DNA of 64,000 nucleotides, taken from positions 1,302,001 through 1,366,000 of the forward strand of contig NW_017265140.1 in assembly GCF_001638985.1 (NCBI RefSeq). Direction: 5' to 3'. A program made the translations under genes and the position numbers. The DNA is from Phycomyces blakesleeanus NRRL 1555(-) (taxonomy: Eukaryota; Mucoromycota; Mucoromycetes; Mucorales; Phycomycetaceae). The notes under the pieces were generated by a model that did no database searches, had not been told where the DNA came from, and worked only from the letters and a program-made list of their open reading frames with translations. Positions 11,829-21,963 of this stretch are shown here, one piece after another. Every line of letters begins with the position of its first letter. Positions within the stretch are counted from its first letter, which is position 1.

Positions 11829-13499
11829 CTACAACAAAAAGAAAGAAAAAGTCGATAAGGTATTAATACTGATACAGATATTTATAAGATCCAGATCCAG
11901 ATCAAGATTTCCCTCTTCTTTATATGTGTTATGTGCATACCATTCCAGACTTGTTTCAACATATGCCAATGCACAGCCAGTGCAAAGTAGTGCCATGGCA
12001 GGAGTATCCCAGAAAGGAAAGGATAACTTTGCTACATGAGAAGTGATGATTGTGCCAACCTGGTGGCCAAACAAGAGACCAGTGAACAAGATAAAGGTCG
12101 ACAAATCCTCGTACACAAGTGATGGCCACATGTACAACCATCCAACCGAAAGACCAGTCATGAGTACAAATGGAAGCAATCCGGCGACAGCCTTGAGAAT
12201 AGATCTATCCTTGTGTGACGTATCGGTAGGATAGATCTTTACTTTGATGACATTCAACAGACTTAGAAAAGACAAGATTTCTGGGTTAGTATCATTATTG
12301 TTTGTTGTTGGAATATAACCGTTCAAGATAAATAGCTTCTTACGCAGATGAAATATTGAACACGACCACCACAGCACCAACGATAATCAAGAGATGATTC
12401 AACGGAAGTTTTCCAATAGCATGAGTGTAAGGGCTGTAAAGCCAGTCAATGTCAACCACTTGGTTCAAGTTTTGCTTCCAGAAATCAGGACCTATATAAA
12501 AGATGAAGCAATAGCATATATTTAAATATTTAAATATTTAAAATATTCATATACCTCACAAAGCCATCCCTACCCCTACCTCCCTTTCCTTCCCTTCTTC
12601 TTATTTTTCTCCTTTCTTTTTACCTGCAATTCCGGTCCACAAATGAACAGCGACCAGCATCAGCACACCTTCCACAGGACCACTAAAATATCCGAGATAC
12701 AAAACACCTGTGTGATATTCTTCCCAGGTCGACAAATAAAAGTTACAAAGACCGGCAAACAAAGAGCAGACTGTCCACCAGCTCTGTCCGAGTCCGGTGG
12801 CAGAAGCCCATGTGAATACACCAAGCATAGTATTAAGAGCATCACAGCCTATTGTTTTAAATAAATAAATAAATAAAAGAGAAAACCATATACTCTATTT
12901 GTCAGGAACAAAGTGTGATATATATATTTAAAGCAACTTACTGTGATCAAATAGTTCGCCTAAAGGTCCAGAAGCACCAGTGCGTCTAGCCTGCTTTCCA
13001 TCAATGGCATCCAAAGACTGATAAACAAACAATCCAATACCGAACCTATGTTATATACAATAACCATCATTATAATCATCAACCAAAAATAAAAGGTCAA
13101 TATGTTGATGTCATTTTTTTTTGTTTAGTTTTGAATTACTGCTAAACACATCGTTTCGTACTCCGTAACAACACATACGACGTGTAAACCCAGTTGGGGC
13201 AAGGACCGATAGAGGTATCGTAATAGAAGAGGGTCAGGACATTGAAGATTGTGCAGAACAAACCGAGCAAGGTAATGAGGTTAGGACTAATGTTCATTGT
13301 TATGCACATATATAATTTATAAAGAGTTAGAATAAAGACGATATACAAGTGTTGTGACTTACGCGACCCAGAGAGGAAATATTTTTACTAGGGTATTCCA
13401 GTAAGGTGTAAGGATGAAGCGGGATACCAAGGACTTGTCTACACCGGCATACTTGTAGAGGTGTAAATTACGCAGACTCTCTGCTGGAATGTAGGCCAT
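11829..13499 (-). CDS. EPT1: ethanolamine/choline phosphotransferase (CDP-alcohol phosphatidyltransferase)
   Basis: Seen: minus-strand exons 13499-13363, 13286-13179, 13045-12942, 12848-12624, 12491-12344 and 12261-11829 give 384 aa starting [17 protein letters not shown]. The CDP-alcohol phosphatidyltransferase signature is complete across an exon join: DGKQAR, then eight residues, G, ELFD, HSCD, i.e. DG-x2-AR-x8-G-x3-D-x3-D. Several hydrophobic segments follow. Family: integral ER/Golgi enzymes that transfer phosphoethanolamine or phosphocholine from the CDP form to diacylglycerol, the last step of the Kennedy pathway. Substrate choice (EPT or CPT) cannot be read from sequence. Oddities: HSCD replaces the usual HGCD, and the C-terminus ends in a short Asp/Leu repeat (LDLDLDL). 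The exon 5-6 join uses the acceptor TTTTCTAAG; a nearer CCCAG breaks the frame. It is divergent from the glycerol-3-phosphate dehydrogenase gene. Confidence 0.9.
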
Positions 13500-14749
13500 G
13501 AGGAAGGAAAACAAGACCAAGAAGTAGAGGAAGTAATGATTATATTATATTATAGTATTTAAAATACGGTGTATTTGTGTGTGTGTGTCTATCAGACTTT
13601 GTTCTGTCTTGATATTATTTATTTATTTTGTTTGTTTGTTTTTTTTTGGTTGATAGTAAAGAAGATATAAAAAACAAAAAAATTGACAGGAGGAATAAAA
13701 AATAAAAAATTAAATAAATAATAAAAATAATTAAGAAATCGTTGATTTTATTTTGGCTGTCACGTGTAACATCGAACCCCAAACTCTCAATACTAAACTC
13801 CTTTTTTACACTATATATATATATATAAGGTGCGAGTTGTAATGTGCTATATTATGCTATGGTGCTATGTTGTGATGTACTAAACTATAACTCATAGTAA
13901 TGACACTGTAATGACACTGCAAATGTACTGTATTTAATCTTTGTGTGTAATACAATCCAAGTCTATTGCCATTTTATTATTTATTTTTATTTTTATTTTT
14001 ATTATCATTATACATCTTGTCTTTTGATTTATTAATCTATACATTTAAAGTATCATTGAAACTTATACTTGGCTGCTAAACACACTCCCTAAAAACAGTA
14101 CTATCTTTTAAGAAGAAGAAGAAGAAAAAACAGGGCATCGTGTCAGCTAAACAATATTAGAATAGCTATAATAATACCAGTAGCAGTGATAAAGTTAAGA
14201 ATAAAAGAAAATCGTAATGCCTCGATAATCATTCTTTATTTATTTAGGTAGCTTTTGTTGTAGACTAATACCATTTCGAACTTGGTACTGACGGCATGGT
14301 TTGCGCCACACTTTTGTGGCTCAAAAAAAATCCCGGTAGTTTTGAGTCTACGTCACATTTAACTCGACTTAACTCAACTGAACTCAATTAAACTCAATTG
14401 AACTCAATTGAACTCAACAAAAATAGTTGGTTCTACTGTTCATAACCATATAATCATATAATCATATAATCATATAATCATTCAGTGACCCCCCCTTTTT
14501 TTCTTTCTTTTTGTATGGTTTTGTCTTATTCTTCCCCGTTCAAAATACTTTATTTGGTAGCCGAAATAAAGTACATGAGAATCTCATACAGACAATCAGA
14601 GGTATTTTTCTCTTTTTTTGTGCAAGTGGGAAATGTGAAAGAAAATAGGGGGAGACGGTGGGTTCCTTGTTGTCTTCCTCAAGTGGTACAGGACAACGTT
14701 ATCTTTGTATTAAAAAATCATATATACTCAAACGTAAAACTGGCTCGTT

Positions 14750-14761
14750 CTTCACGTGAAG
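14750..14761. promoter_or_regulatory. palindrome CTTCACGTGAAG, copy 1 (E-box core)
   Basis: Perfect 12-bp palindrome centred on CACGTG, the classical binding core of bHLH and bZIP factors such as Cbf1/USF (family knowledge). An identical copy lies about 330 bp downstream. Counting the flanking GTT, 15 bases are shared in inverted orientation. Confidence 0.55.
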
Positions 14762-15079
14762 ACAATATATATATATATAAATAATTGAAAAACAAAATGA
14801 GAAAGGCCCAAGAAGACAAAAGAAGAGCAAAGATCTTTAGTTAGTTAGTTAGTTGGTTAATTAATTAATGATACTAGAAAAAAGGAATTCTATAAACAAG
14901 AAACAATATAATGGATCGATTAGTATTATTAATGCTAGAAAATACACTGAAAAATGGTGTGTAACCAAAAGGGCGTAGATCAGAACAAAGCCAAAGAAAA
15001 TACAAATGTAGCAATGAACGAACAGCCTTGAATTGCTAATTTTTTTTTCTTTAAGGACGGTGTAGCTCAAACACATATA

Positions 15080-15091
15080 CTTCACGTGAAG
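15080..15091. promoter_or_regulatory. palindrome CTTCACGTGAAG, copy 2
   Basis: Second identical 12-bp palindrome, followed by AAC so that GTTCTTCACGTGAAG is present on the minus strand. It lies about 500 bp before the GPD1 start codon and could bind the same factor as copy 1. Confidence 0.55.
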
Positions 15092-15516
15092 AACTTTGTC
15101 ATCCAGCAATATAAAAGTGACCCTGTCGAGTAACCATCATCGCATGGGTTATTGCTGAATATTTGCTGAAGATTTGATAGCAATAAAAATTGAAAAAATT
15201 TACAAATTTCTCGGTAATAATAATCGAGATAGAACCAATAAACCGAAAGACCAGCATATAGCAGACAATAATATATCATAAAACATAAGCGGTAAAAGTA
15301 CCTTGCCGATACAGAAACTTCTTATTATGTATTCTTCTTGCAAATCTCCTCACTTTTTTGGTGTTCAACTTTGGACCTTTTTTTTTATTTTTATTTTTAT
15401 TTATTTATTTTGGTTGGTAATTTCCGACTCAACTCCAAATCCGCTTGATTTTTAAAAATCATAATTAATTCCTTTTTTTTTTTTTTTTTTTTTTACTTTC
15501 TCTCTTTTAAATGTCC

Positions 15517-15524
15517 TATATAAA
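15517..15524 (+). promoter_or_regulatory. TATA box of GPD1
   Basis: TATATAAA is a perfect TATA consensus, 71 bp before the chosen start codon at 15595 and directly after a long pyrimidine tract. An in-frame ATG at 15511 sits against this box, which argues that it lies upstream of the main transcription start. Confidence 0.6.
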
Positions 15525-15594
15525 CCTATTGACCCGCTCTGTCAGACCGGCTTCATTCTATTCCCTTTCAATTCACAGAAGAAACTTATCCAAA

Positions 15595-17218
15595 ATGTCA
15601 AAAGAACGTGTCTGTCTTATCGGCTCCGGAAACTGGTGCGTCTTCTTTACTATCTTATTATCATTATTATCATTAGTACTAGAACTATTGATAATAGCAA
15701 CAATAGAAGAAAATAGTATACTTTTTATAAAAGGGAAAAAAAAAGAGAAAGAGTTTTTGAAGAATGATATAGAGATAGGGAAGAAGTACATGAAACCTTT
15801 AAGAAAGTCAATTGAAACCAATTCACTGATTGTTATTGTTATTGTTATTGTTATTGTCCTATCCACCATATCAGGGGCTCAGCCGTCGGTAAAATTGTCA
15901 GTGAAAACATCCTCAAACACCCAGATATCTTTGAACGCCAAGTGCGCCAATGGGTATTCGAAGAAGACTTTAAAGGAGAAAAGCTCACAGACGTGATTAA
16001 CCGCGAACATGAAAACCCAAAGTAAGTTTGTATTAAGATTATTATTATATTCAAAATTTCATTTTATATTCTATTATATTATATAAAGAAACAATTGAAA
16101 CAAATAGCTTTTTTTATTATTTGAAACACACATATATATATATATATATGTGTGTGTGTATATATTGAATTAAAACTAATTATAAAATAAATAAAATAAA
16201 AATAATCATTAGGTACCTGCCTGGAATCAAGTTTGCAGACAACCTCACAGCTGTACCTGATCTCGTAGACGCATGTGAAGATGCCACCGTGTTGGTGTTT
16301 GTCTTGCCTCATCAGTTTGTGCGTGGTGTGTGCGATAAGCTGAGCGGCAAGATCCCGTCCAATGCAAAGGCCATCTCGCTCATCAAGGGTCTCGAAATCA
16401 AGCCTGAGGGCGTGACCTTGTTCTCAGAGGAAATTGCCCGTCTGTTGGGTATTAATGTGGCCGCATTGAGTGGTGCCAACATTGCGGACGAAGTTGCCCA
16501 GGAGAAGTTTTGCGAAACCACAATCGGTTGTCGTTCCCAGGCTGATGGCGAGTTGTTCTTCAAGCTGTTCAACACCGACTATTTCCACGTCAATGTGATC
16601 CGCGACTATGTCGGCGTCGAACTCTGTGGTGCCTTGAAAAATGTTGTGGCTGTTGGCGCTGGTTTATCTGACGGTCTTGGGTAAGTTTTTATTTTATTTG
16701 AGTATTTTGGTTTTTTGTTGGTCCAAAGTATATTCTTGTTCGTATTTTACTTCCCTTTTTTTTTCGTTGGGGTTGGCGGGATTTCTCGGAATAGGAATAA
16801 ATCTAGCTTTTTGTTGTTGGTTCTAATATACATTTTGCTTGTTAGCTATGGAAGCAATACAAAGGCTGCCATTATCCGCTTGGGTTTGATGGAGATGCGT
16901 AAATTTGGCCAGACTTTCTTTGGTGGTGTAGAAGACACTACCTTCTTTGAGTCGTGTGGTGTGGCCGATCTGATTACAACCTGCTCTGGTGGTCGTAACC
17001 GCAAGGTGGCCGAGGCTTTTGTGTTGACAGGAAAGCCCATTGACGAACTCGAGCGCGAGCTGTTGAACGGTCAGAAGCTGCAGGGTACATTGACTGCCCA
17101 GGAAGTTCACCAGTTCCTTGCTCCTCGCAACATGACTTCCGAATTCCCTCTTTTCGAGACCGTCTATCGAATCATCTACAAGGGTGCTCCTATCGATTCT
17201 ATTGTCAAGGATATCTAA
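15595..17218 (+). CDS. GPD1: glycerol-3-phosphate dehydrogenase (NAD+)
   Basis: Seen: exons 15595-15635, 15875-16021, 16213-16680 and 16846-17218, giving 342 aa from [10 protein letters not shown]. The NAD-binding motif GSGNWGSAVGK is split by intron 1. Further hallmarks: [24 protein letters not shown], the catalytic-Lys region [17 protein letters not shown], and [13 protein letters not shown]. Family: reduces dihydroxyacetone phosphate to glycerol 3-phosphate with NADH, supplying glycerol for osmotic balance, redox balance and glycerolipid synthesis. Start choice: the frame stays open to ATG 15511, which would add 28 Arg/Ser-rich residues resembling a mitochondrial presequence, but that ATG abuts the TATA box, so I use 15595. 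Length suits the family. It is divergent from EPT1 and convergent with the 975-aa gene. Confidence 0.95.
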
Positions 17219-17730
17219 TTTTAGAACTCATTTTGTTCTTCCTTTTCTCTCTATTTTTTTTTGTACATAAAACAACCAAGACAAATTTGATCCATTTATC
17301 CAATTTTTATATCTCCTTTATATCCCTACTATATATATTTATTTATTCTCAAGAACTTTTTCATCTTTAGATGTCTTTGGATCATATACTTTATTTTGTC
17401 TATCAAGCATAAAAAAAAACAAATAAACAAATAAACAAATAAACAAGCAAATAAAAATGAAATGAAAAGAAAAGAAAATAAAAAGCAAGCTGATATTTAC
17501 AACTCAAATACAAACACCCAATATAATGAATACTGAAGAATGAAAAAAATATATATATATATAAAAAAAATTGAAGCAAAAAAGCAACAAGAAGAAGATA
17601 AATACAAATCAAGTCAAAAGTCAAGATAAGCAAAGAATATAAATCAAATCAAATCAAATATAAAGAAAGAAAGAAAAAATAATGGAAACAATTGGAGTGA
17701 AAAATGATATGAAAAGAAAGAGAAAAGAAA
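17219..17730. other. 3' spacer between convergent genes
   Basis: AT-rich sequence with A-rich tracts between the stop codons of GPD1 and the minus-strand membrane-protein gene. It probably holds both 3' UTRs and polyadenylation signals. No gene was seen. Confidence 0.5.
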
Positions 17731-20700
17731 TTACAAAACTTCTCTAGCTAACAATCTCCAATTATCCCAATAAAATCCTATACTGTTTACTATGTAGAGC
17801 GCTTCATGAGTCCATTCAGACCACGAAAGCCGTTCCCAGTGTGAATTAGGTATTGGAGATGGAACTAGTGTTGGTGCCGGTACTGGACAGATATTTGATT
17901 CTGGGTGCTGTGGAGAGTTGGTAAAATGTTTTAAAGACGAACGACCTAAATTGGACGACGAAATTCTTTGTTGTTGCTGTTGTTGTTGCTGTTGCTGTTG
18001 CTGTTGTAAGGGTGGCTGGTAGCAAGGTAAAGATTCAAACAAAATAGGACTCCCGAGAACGTGTATCACTTGTGGAATTGCCACTCTGACATCAGCAGCC
18101 CTATTTTGAAAACCATCTGTCTGTTGTCCACACACTGGTTTAGGAATCCGAAACAAATAATGCCCCTCTTCATCTGATCGTGCCACATTAACAGATGCAT
18201 TACTCAGGGTAGCCACGGGGTCCACAGGTGGCCAAAGCGTCCGTTGCTCCTGCTGCACACGGATAAGGAATCCAAAATATTGATCAGACTCATTGGTAAG
18301 ATGGAGGGACGCCGACCACTCTTTCTGTTGCTCTTTATATTCATATTGGTCATGGCCATGGTTATTGTTATTGTTATGGTTGTAATGATGGTTGTAGGTT
18401 GAATCTTTAGTCGACAAAGGTTTTGGCAAATAGTACTTTGAAACTCCACAAAATCTATCTTGACAACACATTGGCATGGCAACTGAAAACAATAAAAACA
18501 TCAACAATAAAAGTAAAAACAAAAACAAAAACAAAGGCGATGCCGATGCCGATGACGATGGCAACGGTGAGGATGATGCTCGTGGCGGCTGTGGTAACCA
18601 TGGAAACAAGGAAAATAAAGTAAGCGGGAAAGTTGATTTTGTGGCGGGAGTAGGTTGGTTCAGGGGTGGTTGAGGATCTGCTGTTGTGACACGACGTTCT
18701 TGAATTCTTATTATTTCTCGTTTTCTTTCTCTTTCGGCTGCCAGACGACGAGTGTGTCGCAGTAACTCGGACACAGCGTTCTGATGGACATTTGAAAACT
18801 GGTCAATTGTCAAAATCTGGTATGGCTCTGGCGCAGTAATGCTCGATATGGCCCAGGAGTGACCCATACGATATTCCAATCCCGTACCAGCTGTTGCTGT
18901 GGATGCCTTTCTAAAGTTACGGCGCTGAAAAGAAGGTTGCTCGATATCGAGACAAGTGATGTCTACGCAACGTATCTTGAAACGTGCCAATAACTCGGCA
19001 AGTTGGGATCGACGATCAGCTACAGTGAGAGTGTAAGCTATAGAATGAGGAGTAGCAGTAGCAGTAGCAATAGCAGATACAGGAACAGAAGTAGTAGAAG
19101 TAGTAGTAGAAGTAGAAGCAGGTGTATTGGTATTGGGATTGGGATTGGGATTGGTATTGATATTTGCTTTGGTATTGGCAGTGGCATTGGTGTTGGCATT
19201 GGGATTGGTATGGGTACTGGAATTGGAATTGGAATTAATATTGGCAGTGGCGGTGTTGGTAGAAGAAGAAGAAGATGATGGTGGGAGTTGTTGTGATGGA
19301 TGTAAATGTGGTTGGGGTGATAAAACAGATGAATGTTTTGCGGTAAAACTGGGGAATCTGTGGGGGGAATGTGGTGGAGAGGAAGTGTTGTGGGAGGTAA
19401 TAGAATTACGCTTAGAGACAGAGGAGGAGCAAGAAGAGGAGGAGCAGGAGGAGGCGGAGGATACCTGCGGATGAGTGGGAGGCGTTGAAAGAATGGCCAT
19501 GATAGGGATCTTTAAGCGTTTGATTCTCCACAGGGTAGAAATTTCGTTTTCCAAACGAGCATATTCTTTTGAACCCTTATCATAGGGATGACTTCCGTCA
19601 TAGAAATAAACACAGAGATCGATACCATTTGGAGTTTTTTCTGGATAAGCAAATCCTTTAAAGTCTCCCTTGGCCGATTGATTACTCAACCAGATTATCG
19701 GATCATCGCATTGGTGGGACACATACGACAGGACGATGTCGTTGAGGCCATCAGGATCCGAAATTGCGGTTGGTGAAGAAGACGTAAAGTCAGCTTCGAT
19801 TACAGACACGCCATTGTCTTCGTAGGCACTTGTGCGGGTGTCATCTCTATCAGATATAACACTCATCATCAACAAATGGTGCTTGCGTTCCTTAAAGACG
19901 TGCGGTAGTGGATGACTGGCTTTGCTGTGCACAACTGCGGCAAGACCATCGGTGAGTTTGCGGAAGAAACGTTGCTTATCTCTTGTTGTAGCAGATCCCA
20001 TGTACAGCACTCTGAGAAGGGTTGGTTCAAAAGGATGACGAGATTTACTAGTGTCGTCTGGTGACCATCCTATCTCTTGTTCAATTGCGGCCATTTGTTG
20101 ACTAAGATCCTTGTGTCCACGGAGAAGACCAAGGATGGTTTCGGATCCCATGTCGTCAGTACTGTAGGCATCATCATCATCACCTTCTTCTTCTTCTTTA
20201 TGATCCTTATTATTATTATTGTTATTATTATTATTGTCAGATTCAGATTTAGGATTAGAATGGCCTTGATGTTGTTTGTTGTTTGTATTGGTATTTGTAT
20301 TTGTATTGGTATTGGTATTTATATTGCGGTTGAGGCTGCGGTTGCGGTTGTTAGGTTGTTTATTTTTGGCTTGTTGGTCTTGATCATTTTCAGAGGCAGA
20401 GGATTGGGGGTCTATGAGCTCGAGAGAGTCACTGTCAAGAGAGTCAAGAGTGTCATCGAATGAATCTCCTAGGGTTTCTTGGAGGAGCCTAAGATCTATC
20501 CTGCTTCCATGTAAGGTTTGAGGTTGATAGTTTGGTCGGTTCATGGCTCTTGGGATCGGGCTTGAATTGGTGTGGTGAGGAGTGGTCATCAAATTGGACG
20601 TATCTGTCAAAAATAAATAAATAAATAAAATAATAATGAAAAGATGAAAAGATGAAAAGACGAAAGAAGTGAAAGAATTAGAAACTGTAGCAAAACTGAA

Positions 20701-21012
20701 TATTTATATAGAATATAGAGATATATAGATATGTTATAATTATCATTTTATATATATATATATATATATATGCTTATACTTATTTATTCTATATTTAAAT
20801 ATATTGTATTATATTATTTATATATATATATTATATTATATATATATATATTATATAATAAAAATCCCAAAAAAATAATAATCAAAAATAATCAAAAATA
20901 AAATAAAATAATAAAATCCAAAGGAGAGCTATAGGGGAAAAATATGAAATAGTTTACCATTGGAACGAGTGTTTTCGTCATCGTTGGGTGACGTTCGTGA
21001 TATCTTGAGCAT
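17731..21012 (-). CDS. unrecognised single-pass membrane protein (about 975 aa)
   Basis: Seen: minus-strand exon 2 (20603-17731) is one long frame. It lacks a good ATG near its 5' edge but begins at a clean acceptor (TTTTTGACAG). Exon 1 (21012-20958, MLKISRTSPNDDENTRSN) joins it in frame. Order of parts: an Asp/Ser-rich N-terminus; an Asn/Thr run; an acidic stretch; a globular block at about 210-400 (RVLYMGSATTRDKQRFFRKL, DPIIWLSNQSAKGDF, GIDLCVYFYDGSHPYDKGS); a long Ser/Thr/Asn low-complexity linker (about 443-526); a second block (RFKIRCVDITCLDIEQPSF); one hydrophobic helix (about 704-724) followed by CCQDRFCG; then a C-terminal region with a Gln run (about 884-897). I do not recognise the family. 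The N-terminal block is likely cytosolic and the tail lumenal or extracellular, or the reverse; topology is not resolved. Confidence 0.75.
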
Positions 21013-21919
21013 TTTAGAGTGGGGAATATTATAATATTGGATGGCTGTTGATCAGTTGCATAGTGAGGGGAAAGGTAGATGATTTGAGGTAAACGTGGCG
21101 TTGCATCGTAACAAGAAAAAATATGGTATAGATAGATTTGTACAGAGAGAAGGAGAGATAGAGATAGAGATAGAGAGAGAGAATGATAATAAAATAAAAC
21201 AAAAAGGTATAAAAAAACAAGATGGGGAAAATAGAGGTTGGACTCCAAGTCATGTTATATTATATTATGTACCTTCCACTCCTTCTTTGTCTCTTTTTTG
21301 AACTGCTCTAAGGGTAAGTCTCGAAAACAGAAAAGAAATAAGGGCAGGTAGCTCTACGTGTGATAAATGAACAGGATAATTTGTACAATGCAATATAGAT
21401 ATTTTGTATGTATTAATATCAATCAATATATATACATATATGCATTCACTCTTTGAATATTTTACAGCTTTATATTCAAGAAGTCCCTTTTTTATATATA
21501 TAAATTAAGAAAAAAATCAAAAATCAAAACTAACATATGTATATATATATTATATATATTATATATAAAAAAAAAATAAGCGCAGCACAAACCACAGATA
21601 AGAATAAGAATAAGTCAGATTTGTTTAATAAAATAAGTACAGGCGAATACACAAGCACAAATCACTACAAACAGAGCAAGTCTTGTATCTCTTTTAGAAA
21701 GAAGAAGCAAATAGAAACGGGAAGAAATATATAAAGAGAGAGAGAGAGAGAGAGAGAGAAAGGGTTGGCTATGGGCTTGTAATTTGCGCAAGGGTTTTTT
21801 ATAGATTGAATTAGGAGCTATCATGTGGTTCTTTCCAAATGAGTGTGACGTTCAATAGAGCATAAAGATACACACACCCAGATACAGATATTCACATACA
21901 TACATATAAATATATATAC

Positions 21920-21963
<44 letters not shown>

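Larger units (their letters stand above)
13500..15594. promoter_or_regulatory. divergent intergenic region between EPT1 and GPD1
   Basis: This 2.1-kb AT-rich spacer separates two divergently transcribed lipid/glycerol genes, so it should hold both promoters. It contains a CACGTG hexamer at about 13760, an AACTCAATTG repeat tract (about 14355-14418), an ATAATCATAT tract (about 14450-14480), two copies of the palindrome CTTCACGTGAAG and a long poly-T run just before the GPD1 TATA box. No coding frame was supported. Confidence 0.55.

Noticed and set aside
19003..19474. Plus-strand Gly/Ile/Ser/Arg-rich frames
   Set aside because: Antisense to the Asn/Thr/Ala linker of the 975-aa protein.
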